64,000 nt of DNA, from assembly GCF_037039395.1 (NCBI RefSeq), contig NZ_CP146244.1, positions 62,001-126,000 of the forward strand, given 5' to 3'. Shown here piece after piece: positions 56,705 through 64,000 of the stretch. A model generated the notes under the pieces. The model made no database searches, had not been told where the DNA came from, and was given only the letters and a program-made list of their open reading frames with translations. Both the position numbers and the translations under genes were made by a program. Position 1 is the stretch's first letter. Each line of letters opens with the position of its first letter. Source of the stretch: Agrobacterium vitis (GTDB taxonomy: Bacteria > Pseudomonadota > Alphaproteobacteria > Rhizobiales > Rhizobiaceae).

Positions 56705-59700
56705 TCAGAACTGGGTCGGGCAGGTAAATTCGGACAGCGCCTTCAGCCTGAAGGCATTCAACACCGAACCAAACTGCACATCGAACTCCGCCACCTGGTT
56801 ATCGCTGGTGAATTTCGCCCTAAACAGATCGTCGCCTTGGTTTTGGATATTTGCATCGTCAAACAGGCGGAAAGGCGACCAATCGCCATTTTCTGTTTTC
56901 GCCTGTTGCCAGCCGCCCGGTTGGAAGGCGATGCGTGACATGCTGGCGGCCTCTTTCGATGGCCAGGTTATGGTTTTCGCCTGAACCGGGCCGTGGAAAT
57001 ACACCACCCGTTCGCCCTGGATTTCCAGCATCACCGCCGTCGAGGTCTCACCAAGCGACACCGGTTTGACATTGATGGCAATCGCCGGTGTCTCGCTGCC
57101 ATTCGGGAAGAAGGCGCGGAAGATCTGGTCGGCCCTTTCAAACTCGGCAATGCCCTCGCTGGGAATGCCCGCCGCACCAAAGGTGCCTTTCCAGCCCCAG
57201 GGGGAGATAGACTGATCGACGAAGGGCTCCATGCGTTGCTTGAAGAAGGTCTGGAACAGGCCCTTCGGTCCAAAAAGCCGGATGAAGTCGTTCATGGCGA
57301 CGTCGCGGCTGGAGGCGCGGTCGAAGGGATAGCGGCCCGTGACGATGGAGCTGCACAGGCCTGCCCCTTCGCTCGACCACAGGTCGCCAATCCGGCTGCG
57401 GGCCGATTTCACGGCAAGTGAGCCGGTATCGGCGGCAAGTCCGGCCATCCAGCCATCCAGCGGCCCCGGCAGGCGGCGGGCATCCTGGAGCAGGTCCTGA
57501 TTGGCCCGTGTCAGCTGGCTATCGACATCGAACACTTTCGCTACTTCCGCTGAGGACGTGACCGAGCGGGCCAGTTGATCATGAAGGGCGGTGATGACAG
57601 GCAATATCGCATCCACCTGCGAGGCAGGCTTGTCCTGATTGCCTGTCGTGGCCTTGCGGCTATCGTCTGCGGCAGGCGTATCCAGCGCCTCGCGCAAGCG
57701 GCTGTAGGGATCAGGAGCGGCCATGGAGGATGCCAACATGGCGGCCACCGTGTCACCACTGGCGGATGATACCAGCGTGGTCATGCCCGCCGTGTCACCC
57801 TTCGGGCGCAGATCCGTCGCATCGGCAATCGAGCGGGCGGCCTGGGCGACGATATTGCGGTCATTGGAAAGGATGCGCGTGGTTTCCACCGCATCACCAA
57901 GGTTTTGCGACGGCCTGACGGCGAGATCCCCCAGCACGGAGGTCCAACGCTGTTCAAGCCGGTCGTAATAGATCTGCAAGGCCGCCTGGGCCACCGATTC
58001 CAGCGTCTGGCCGCGCAATTGCGCATTGGAGCCGCGCACCCATTCTTCTTGAAGGGCTTCGCGGGCTGCATCGGCAATATGCGGCAGGACGACACTGCGG
58101 TAGCCGGTCGCGGTAAACAATCCCTCGACCCCTTCCGTCAGCGGCGCGCCGGACTTGCGGATGAAGGCTTTTTCACCCAGTGCACCAAAGGCAAGCGATG
58201 GCTGCCAGGGCATCAAAGCCTGTGCTTGTTTCGATCCGGCCAGGATGTCGAAAGCCCGTTCGGCAACCGTTTGGTTGCGGATGGTGTTGCGGGCTTTTTC
58301 GATGAGCCGTCTGTCGATTTCGACCGGTGGTAATACACCTGCGGCCATGGCACTGGCATGCTGAATCAGTGCTCTGCGCGCCGCGGTCCGGCCTTCGCCC
58401 GGATAAAGGGCGTTGAACATCTGGTTTGCCTGGGCCGAGACGAATTCCCGGTCGAGCCGCCCCAGACCGCCCAGCATTTCATAGAGTTTCAGCGAATTGA
58501 AGGTTCGCGTGACGTCGCTTTCGCCGGTCAGGTCCTTTTGCAATTGCACCAGCATCCGGGGCAGCAAAAGGCTGTTCAGCGCGCGCTGATAGGCGTCGCG
58601 CTGGCGACCGGCAATCTTGTCGCGCTGGCTGAGGCCAAAACTCGCAGCCCAGACATAGCGGTTGTCAAAGCCGGTCGTCACGGCTCGCAGATTGTCCAGC
58701 GCAGGCAGGATGCGCAGAAAATCCGCATCCGACACATTGCGCACTGGCACATCCTGGATCAGCTTGTCATAGGCGTTCAGATGTTCTTCGGCCTGGGCGA
58801 GAGCTGCCCGGTTCTGGAAAAACGTCATGGTCCAGCCGGCAAACACAATGACCACCGCCGCCACCGCCAGCCCCCAGACGGCCTGGCGCAGCAGAACCTG
58901 GCGAGAGGAAAGGCGCTTGTCGCGGGCAACCAGGGCGGCCTCGTTGAAAATAACCTCGCTGAACAGCTTCGGCAGGAAATAGCTGCGCCGCGCCCGGTTG
59001 GCATTGGTGCGGGTAAGGTTTTCTTCCGGCTGCGTAGCTGAGACGAAGTAAATGCCACGGATCAGCGGTGCCTCGACCAGTGACGAGCCGGTGCAAAGCT
59101 CGCTGATCGCCTCACCGAGCTTTTCCTGCAAACTGGCCAGCTCGGCCGGAAAACGGAAAATCCGGCCGCGGATATCGGCACTTTGTTCCTGTTGCAGCCG
59201 CTCGATCAGCATGGCATCGACGCGCTGTTGCAACAGGGCGAATTCCTCGGCAAAGCGCTCCGGCAATGTCTTTGCGCCGTAGCTCTCCTCCAGGCTGAAG
59301 GTCGTACCCCAGACCTGTTCGCGGTCGCTTTTGTTGAAACTATCGTAGAATTCCACGAAGCCGGTGAGAAGATCGGCCTTGGTCAGCAGGATATAGACAG
59401 GAACGCGGGCGCCCAGATGGTCGTCCAGTTCAGCCAGCCGCTTGCGGATCGCCCGCAGTTCTTCGCGCTGGGCTTCCGGGTCACGGGTCAACAGGTCGCC
59501 GATGGACAGTGTGAGAAGCGCGCCATTGACCGGCTGCGAACGGCGATAACGGCGCAGCAGGCCAAGAAACCCTTCCCATCCGGCTTTGGATGATCCATCG
59601 AGGTCATCCTGGGTCGTATAGCGACCGGCGGTGTCGATCATGATCGCCTGATCGGCAAACCACCAATTGCAATTGCGCGTGCCGCCGATGCCTTTGACGG

Positions 59701-60199
59701 CATCACTGCCAAGCGCGTCGCCAAGCGGAAATTGCAGGCCGGAATTGGTCAGCGCCGTCGTCTTGCCGGAGCCGGGCGCACCGAAAATCACATACCAGGG
59801 CAGTTCATAGATATAGCCGAAGCGCTTCTTGGTAATCCGCCGCAGCAAGGCCAGCGCTTCTTGCAGCCGGTTGCTGATTTCGCTGACCTCGGCCTGCTGA
59901 TTGGCCAGCGCCTGCGCCTCGATACTGTCGACCAGTTCCTTGTCCTGGCGCTTGTCGCGCACCATGGTGACGATCATATAGGCCGCCCAGATGGCGAAGA
60001 TCGCCACCATGGTCCAGATGCGGGCGGAAACGCTGGCGAGTGGTTTGAAACTGCCGAAGGCAGCCAGATAGCCGTAGAACCAGATCAGCACACAAAGGGC
60101 CATGACCCAGATCAGCGAGATAAAGCGCCGCCCCACGACACCCGCGTAGGAATCGACATAGGAGCGTATGGTGTAAAACCAGCTGAGTGGATTGATCAC
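56705..60199 (-). CDS. tssM: TssM (ImpL/IcmF), T6SS inner-membrane ATPase component
   Basis: A 1164-residue protein, starting at a GTG (60199) that overlaps the tssL stop. Two TM helices lie at the N-terminus (VMALCVLIWFYGYLAAF, IWTMVAIFAIWAAYMIV) and a third near residue 450 (AVWGLAVAAVVIVFAGWTMT). The cytoplasmic domain has Walker A IFGAPGSGKTTALTNSGLQF (about 138), DTAGRY (about 190) and LTKADLL (G4-like). The rest is the periplasmic IcmF domain, with the family C-terminus (NVKPVSLGETSTAVMLEIQG, ERVVYFHGP). It forms the membrane complex with TssL and TssJ. Confidence 0.95.
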   Translation of the reverse strand: MINPLSWFYTIRSYVDSYAGVVGRRFISLIWVMALCVLIWFYGYLAAFGSFKPLASVSARIWTMVAIFAIWAAYMIVTMVRDKRQDKELVDSIEAQALANQQAEVSEISNRLQEALALLRRITKKRFGYIYELPWYVIFGAPGSGKTTALTNSGLQFPLGDALGSDAVKGIGGTRNCNWWFADQAIMIDTAGRYTTQDDLDGSSKAGWEGFLGLLRRYRRSQPVNGALLTLSIGDLLTRDPEAQREELRAIRKRLAELDDHLGARVPVYILLTKADLLTGFVEFYDSFNKSDREQVWGTTFSLEESYGAKTLPERFAEEFALLQQRVDAMLIERLQQEQSADIRGRIFRFPAELASLQEKLGEAISELCTGSSLVEAPLIRGIYFVSATQPEENLTRTNANRARRSYFLPKLFSEVIFNEAALVARDKRLSSRQVLLRQAVWGLAVAAVVIVFAGWTMTFFQNRAALAQAEEHLNAYDKLIQDVPVRNVSDADFLRILPALDNLRAVTTGFDNRYVWAASFGLSQRDKIAGRQRDAYQRALNSLLLPRMLVQLQKDLTGESDVTRTFNSLKLYEMLGGLGRLDREFVSAQANQMFNALYPGEGRTAARRALIQHASAMAAGVLPPVEIDRRLIEKARNTIRNQTVAERAFDILAGSKQAQALMPWQPSLAFGALGEKAFIRKSGAPLTEGVEGLFTATGYRSVVLPHIADAAREALQEEWVRGSNAQLRGQTLESVAQAALQIYYDRLEQRWTSVLGDLAVRPSQNLGDAVETTRILSNDRNIVAQAARSIADATDLRPKGDTAGMTTLVSSASGDTVAAMLASSMAAPDPYSRLREALDTPAADDSRKATTGNQDKPASQVDAILPVITALHDQLARSVTSSAEVAKVFDVDSQLTRANQDLLQDARRLPGPLDGWMAGLAADTGSLAVKSARSRIGDLWSSEGAGLCSSIVTGRYPFDRASSRDVAMNDFIRLFGPKGLFQTFFKQRMEPFVDQSISPWGWKGTFGAAGIPSEGIAEFERADQIFRAFFPNGSETPAIAINVKPVSLGETSTAVMLEIQGERVVYFHGPVQAKTITWPSKEAASMSRIAFQPGGWQQAKTENGDWSPFRLFDDANIQNQGDDLFRAKFTSDNQVAEFDVQFGSVLNAFRLKALSEFTCPTQF

Positions 60200-61731
60200 G
60201 GCTTGGCCCCCTGCTGCGTCTTTATATCTGCGTTCGGCACTTGATTATTTTGACCGTTGTCGATGCTTTCGACGGGCGGGGTCAGGATACCGGCATCGGT
60301 GATTTTCTCGTCAGGATTGGTCAGAACAAGGATTTCCGTGCGCCGGTTCATTTCACGGCCTTCCGGCGTGTCGTTACCGGCGATCGGATCGCTATCGGCG
60401 CGGCCTTCGGTCAGAATGGCATCCGGTCCGGTAAAGCTGGAAAGGATTTCGCCAACTGCCTTGGCGCGAGCTTCCGACAGGTGCCAGTTGGACGGAAACT
60501 GCACGGTCTTGATCGGCACATTATCCGTATAACCGATCACGACCGCCCTGAATTTTTCCGCTGCCAGCGCTCCGCCGATGCGTTGCAGCAGATCGCGGAA
60601 CTGGCCCTTCACATCGGCGCTGCCGGTGTCGAACAGGCCGGAATTGTTGATGCGAACACGCAGCCGTCCATTGGCGTCAGACAGCGAGACCAGTTTCTTT
60701 TCGACTTCCGGCTGAAGGAAGGTAATGAGGTTTTTCAGGCGGCTTGGCGGCGGCGGTGCCGGGGGCTTGACCGGCTGCGGTTCCGGCTCTTGTGGTGCAA
60801 CCGTTTGCTGGGTCTGTTGTTCCGGCACGGGAACCGTGATCATCACGCCCGGCGCTTCATGTGGACCAAGCCCAGCCAGCCGCTCAAAAGTTCGGTCGGA
60901 ACTGTCGTTCAGGGTCAGGGTGAAAAACAGGTAGCCAAGCCCAAGCGCCAGAGCCAGCAGCGACAGCACGGTCCACAGCGCGGCCATGGTGCGAAGCGGC
61001 TTGTGGCGGGCATGGACGCCCTGCCAGTGGGGCGAAAGCTCTCGTTCAAACACGCCATATTGGCCCAGAAGTGTTTTGTAGAGACTGTCGCGAATACGGG
61101 AAAGCTCAAGCAGTCCCTTGGAGGAAACACGGGTGCGGCCTTCGAACGCCAGTGACAGGGACAGGTAGATCAGCAGCAGCAGATCCTTGGCAGACCCAGG
61201 CGATTGATGGAAATGATCGAGAATATCGAACACCCGGTCGCCGCCCGTCACGTCATTGTGGAAGGTGGAGACCAGGCCCGAGCGCGCCCATCCGGCCCGC
61301 ACACCCCAGGGTGTGGACAGAACCACATCGTCGATGGTGGCGCAGACGACATAATGGGCGGCGCGCGCCCGTTCGGGGCTGATACGGGCGCTGGCGAGGT
61401 CCCGCTCATAGCGGTTGACCGCGTTGATGCAGACCTGGCGCAGTTCCTCGATATCCGGCTGTTCGGAGCGGTAGCGCAGCGCATGCGCAAGGTTGAGAAG
61501 CGGTGCTGCGGAGCGCACCAGCACCGGCATTTCGCTGCTGCCGAAGCGGAAATTGTCGATCAGATGCGCAACGGGCATCCGCGCCACGCCATCGGCGGGT
61601 GCCGGTTGCAATGCTTCGCCGTCGAGCAGGTCGGCGACCTTACGGGCGTTGTCGTCCTGGAGGCGTTTTTCCTCCGTGACTTCCACCACGGTCGGCAGAT
61701 CCTGCCAGGAAGGAGGCCGTTCGTTGCTCAT
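60196..61731 (-). CDS. tssL: TssL (ImpK/DotU) with C-terminal OmpA-like domain
   Basis: A 511-residue protein. The start at 61731 (MSNERPPSWQDLPTVVEVTE) overlaps tssK by ATGA and places threonine at position 14, the residue phosphorylated by PpkA in A. tumefaciens. The DotU domain (about 70-240) includes PVLVRSAAPLLNLAHALRYR and YVVCATIDDVVLSTPWG. One TM helix follows (AALWTVLSLLALALGLGYLF, about 248-272), then a proline-rich linker and an OmpA-like peptidoglycan-binding domain (VVIGYTDNVPIKTVQFPSNW, LSEARAKAV, GREMNRRTEI). It anchors the T6SS membrane complex to the wall. Confidence 0.95.
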   Translation of the reverse strand: MSNERPPSWQDLPTVVEVTEEKRLQDDNARKVADLLDGEALQPAPADGVARMPVAHLIDNFRFGSSEMPVLVRSAAPLLNLAHALRYRSEQPDIEELRQVCINAVNRYERDLASARISPERARAAHYVVCATIDDVVLSTPWGVRAGWARSGLVSTFHNDVTGGDRVFDILDHFHQSPGSAKDLLLLIYLSLSLAFEGRTRVSSKGLLELSRIRDSLYKTLLGQYGVFERELSPHWQGVHARHKPLRTMAALWTVLSLLALALGLGYLFFTLTLNDSSDRTFERLAGLGPHEAPGVMITVPVPEQQTQQTVAPQEPEPQPVKPPAPPPPSRLKNLITFLQPEVEKKLVSLSDANGRLRVRINNSGLFDTGSADVKGQFRDLLQRIGGALAAEKFRAVVIGYTDNVPIKTVQFPSNWHLSEARAKAVGEILSSFTGPDAILTEGRADSDPIAGNDTPEGREMNRRTEILVLTNPDEKITDAGILTPPVESIDNGQNNQVPNADIKTQQGAKP

Positions 61732-63068
61732 TCTCTCAAGGCCCACATTTCGAGTTCAAGACCAGGGAAGTCGCCTGCCAGGTGCAGGGCAATCGCTCCG
61801 GATGTTTCAAGCTGTTTCCAGAGCGGCGTTTTGGTATCCAGCTCGAAATAGATGGTCCCGGCCCGGTAAGGCAGCTGGCGTGGCAGAACGGGCAGCGGGC
61901 GCACCGGAATGCCCGGCAGCGCGACATTGACCAGTTCGGCAATCCGCTCCACCGGTCCGACCTTGATGCGAGCGGGAAGGGTGCGGCGCACGTCTTCCGC
62001 CGACATGTCTGCCCGCACTGCCAGCACAAAACCGGCATCGCGCAGCAGGCTGCGGTCGTTGATCGTGCCGACCCGAACGCCGTGGCGGCGCTCCACCAGC
62101 TCGATGGCAACAGCCGATTGCGCCAGCACCGAGGATAGCGAGGTACGCAAATCCTCGAATACGGCGCCGAACGTCGCCTTCAGGTCGTCATGGCGATAGG
62201 CCGGAAAATCCGTCGCCCGCTTGCTCTCCATGGTAAATGTGGCGAGCTCACCGGCGAGCTGGATGCATTGCTCGTAAAACTGCATGGGATGCAGGCGTGT
62301 GGCATTGGCCAGGGCGTGTTTCAGCAGCGGATCGGCGCGGTTGAGGATCTGCAACAGGAAGTAATCGCCGACTTCAGCGGTGCCGCGAATGGTTGGATCG
62401 CCGATCCGTTCGGCAATTGCTTCCGCCCGGTGCCGGACGATGCCCAGCAATTCGGTCATCAATTCATGCAGCCTTGAGGATGCCGTGCAGTTCAGGCTGG
62501 CTGGAATGAAATCCGGGTCGAGGAGAACAGCCTTGTCGGAGCGCACCTCGACCACGCGGGCAAGCCCCAGCAGTTCATAACCAGCCAGATCGTCGCCGGT
62601 CTTCAACAGTTTCAGGTTCAGACGGCCGACATCGATGGGCGCCAGGAAATCGGTTTCCACATTGGCATCAGGCGCTTCATAGGGTGAAGCAACAAGCCGC
62701 ACGCTGTTGACCGCCGAGGTGCCGGTCTGAGCCATGTCCGCCTTGCCGGGCTGGCGGGCGGGCAGGGCCAGATAGATCACCGCGTTCTTGACGGATTCGT
62801 CCAGCTCCAGGGCGGCGGGCAGGTCGGTATCCTCTGGCGCATCAAAGGGCGTGCCATCCGGCAACATGCCACGCAGCCCCGATAGCGCAAACTGGCCGAT
62901 GGCTAGGGCGCTGCGGTCGAGGCCGATCTCCAGAATGCCCCAGGGATAAGGCGTAAGGCTGCGCGCCACCGAGCGAACCAGACGCTCCGTCCAGCGGTCG
63001 GACTGCTGGAAATGTTGGACGCGAAGGAACATGCCTTCGGTCCAGGCAACCCGGTTTTCATGTCTCAT
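61728..63068 (-). CDS. tssK: TssK (ImpJ), T6SS baseplate adaptor
   Basis: A 446-residue protein with the family start RHENRVAWTEGMFLRVQHFQ followed by QSDRW. The ATG at 63068 overlaps the fha stop by 11 bases; a TTG at 63080 is less likely. The N-terminal shoulder (LEIGLDRSALAIGQFALSGL) and the C-terminal receptor-binding end (TIYFELDTKTPLWKQLETSG, IALHLAGDFPGLELEMWALR) are typical. TssK links the baseplate to the TssL/TssM membrane complex. Confidence 0.95.
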   Translation of the reverse strand: MRHENRVAWTEGMFLRVQHFQQSDRWTERLVRSVARSLTPYPWGILEIGLDRSALAIGQFALSGLRGMLPDGTPFDAPEDTDLPAALELDESVKNAVIYLALPARQPGKADMAQTGTSAVNSVRLVASPYEAPDANVETDFLAPIDVGRLNLKLLKTGDDLAGYELLGLARVVEVRSDKAVLLDPDFIPASLNCTASSRLHELMTELLGIVRHRAEAIAERIGDPTIRGTAEVGDYFLLQILNRADPLLKHALANATRLHPMQFYEQCIQLAGELATFTMESKRATDFPAYRHDDLKATFGAVFEDLRTSLSSVLAQSAVAIELVERRHGVRVGTINDRSLLRDAGFVLAVRADMSAEDVRRTLPARIKVGPVERIAELVNVALPGIPVRPLPVLPRQLPYRAGTIYFELDTKTPLWKQLETSGAIALHLAGDFPGLELEMWALRE

Positions 63069-64000
63069 TTGATGTTTCAACCCCCATTATTCTGTCGGCC
63101 TGAACCGGTGCGGCAGGCTCTTCGGCCTGTTCGCCCATGGCGGCGCGACGCATGAAATCCCTGAATGAAAGAATGCGGCCCTCGGCCTGAAACAATTGCC
63201 GATAGGCCGCCCAGTAGTCGCGCTCGGCAAGAAACGGCAGCCGCATCGGCATGTTGGCGTCCACCTTGGCCTCCAGCAGACGGGGGTCCAGCGAGCGGCC
63301 CGCCGCCTGCATCATGGTTTGCAAAATCGCAGTAAAGGCCTCCTGCTGTCCGGCAAAGGCTTCAAGCCGGGCGGCAAGATCGGTTCCGCCGCTGGGCGAC
63401 AGGTCAGGCACAGCATTACCCGGCAGGTCGAAGGCCGCGATGCTTTCAGCCAGCGCCTCCTGGGCGCGGGCGAGCGCCGCCATCATCCGCTCCGCTTGCA
63501 AATCTGAAGCCGATGGGCTCTGTCGCGTATCCGGCTCCTGATCCTCGGGATCGGCGAACACGGCGTCAAATTCGTCCTGCGGTTTTGACCGCTCCTCCTG
63601 GGAAGGGGGCAAGTCCTGTGGCGGACGGCGAACGGGTGGCGCGATGGTCACGAAGGTTTTCGGCGCGGCCAGATGTTCCATGGCGCTTCCACCGGCATCC
63701 TCATCGAACCAATTGTCCGGCAAGACGGGCTTCATGCCGTCGGTCTGCGGCGGACCGCTCCAGCCGATATCGACATGACGGGTAAAGCTCTTTTCCTTGT
63801 CCGCCCGACGGTCAGATTGTGTGGCTCCTCCAGACATGCCTCGCTCTGAGGGCCGAGGTTGCTTCCACGGTTCCTCCACCTGCCGGTCTCCCAGAAGGCC
63901 GCGAGCGGTGGTGCCATTCGGGGCGATATCGGCAAGAATCGATGAAATCGTCAGCGTCTCACTGCTAAGCGGCATGGTGGGATCGGGATCGACCGCCTCA
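63058..64000 (-). CDS. Fha (ImpI/TagH) C-terminal part, cut by the window edge
   Basis: The reading frame is open from 64000 and stops at 63058. At least 313 codons are visible, and the N-terminal FHA domain must lie to the right. What is seen is a low-complexity proline/acidic linker (PPVRRPPQDLPPSQEERSKP) and the conserved type VI C-terminal domain (FAGQQEAFTAILQTMMQAAG, RSLDPRLLEAKVDANM, RDYWAAYRQLFQAEGRIL). In A. tumefaciens Fha binds phospho-Thr14 of TssL. An internal ATG at 63975 is probably not the start. Confidence 0.88.
   Translation of the reverse strand, partial: EAVDPDPTMPLSSETLTISSILADIAPNGTTARGLLGDRQVEEPWKQPRPSERGMSGGATQSDRRADKEKSFTRHVDIGWSGPPQTDGMKPVLPDNWFDEDAGGSAMEHLAAPKTFVTIAPPVRRPPQDLPPSQEERSKPQDEFDAVFADPEDQEPDTRQSPSASDLQAERMMAALARAQEALAESIAAFDLPGNAVPDLSPSGGTDLAARLEAFAGQQEAFTAILQTMMQAAGRSLDPRLLEAKVDANMPMRLPFLAERDYWAAYRQLFQAEGRILSFRDFMRRAAMGEQAEEPAAPVQADRIMGVETSNET

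Overview
The window looks like a Rhizobiaceae replicon (Agrobacterium/Allorhizobium/Rhizobium group). The evidence is the type VI secretion block in the order known from Agrobacterium tumefaciens (fha-tssK-tssL-tssM-tagF/pppA-ppkA), rhizobial-type uptake operons and IS21/IS66/IS5 elements. There are two regions with a readable boundary. Positions 1 to about 42978 look like an accessory island. From about 42979 to 64000 it looks like resident chromosome. The junction is an 18-base piece (42961-42978) identical, as far as I recall the sequence, to the 3' end of alphaproteobacterial initiator tRNA(fMet), followed by an intrinsic terminator. This is what the distal attachment site of a tRNA-integrated element looks like.

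Island, left to right. (1) A GntR/UTRA regulator. (2) A graveyard of broken, mostly minus-strand pieces: IS21 istB, an IS66 fragment, an IS4-type transposase end and the tail of a Na/Pi cotransporter. (3) A ten-gene plus-strand operon (2861-12187): DeoR-type repressor, family 5 binding protein, two ABC ATPases, two permeases, glycerophosphodiesterase-type enzyme, inositol-monophosphatase-type enzyme, NUDIX hydrolase, mutarotase-like protein. The first eight genes have the order of the agrocinopine (acc) operon of pTiC58, so a sugar-phosphodiester (opine-like) uptake and breakdown role is inferred. (4) A 2H-phosphoesterase gene. (5) A Dpd system, which inserts 7-deazaguanine into DNA and restricts unmodified DNA. 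It is split into two convergent operons: dpdE-F-G-H-I-J-K-D on the plus strand (13141-31046, almost every junction an ATGA or similar overlap) and, on the minus strand, dpdC-like, a DpdB-like gene, dpdA, a second DpdB-like gene, queE, queD, queC and a queuosine-precursor transporter (37854-31144). The second operon makes or imports preQ0 and installs it. The first supplies the helicases, ATPase and PLD-type protein assigned to restriction. (6) A decayed restriction-endonuclease remnant, a GHKL-ATPase/nuclease fusion and a TIR-like gene, both likely defence genes.

Resident part. A minus-strand cluster tetR-proC-like-proX-proW-proV-ldh faces a divergent TMADH/OYE-type demethylase gene across a candidate palindromic operator. 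Together they suggest uptake and breakdown of a betaine such as proline betaine. After a polysaccharide-export lipoprotein gene comes the T6SS block, on the minus strand and running off the right edge. Its post-translational switch appears damaged: ppkA (kinase) is split by a 1.3-kb IS5-family element, and tagF-pppA (repressor/phosphatase fusion) has a frameshift at a six-G tract. TssL keeps threonine at position 14, the known PpkA target. The tetR gene is also frameshifted, so sequencing error must be excluded for both single-base shifts.

All identifications come from reading the sequence and remembered family features. No database search was run.
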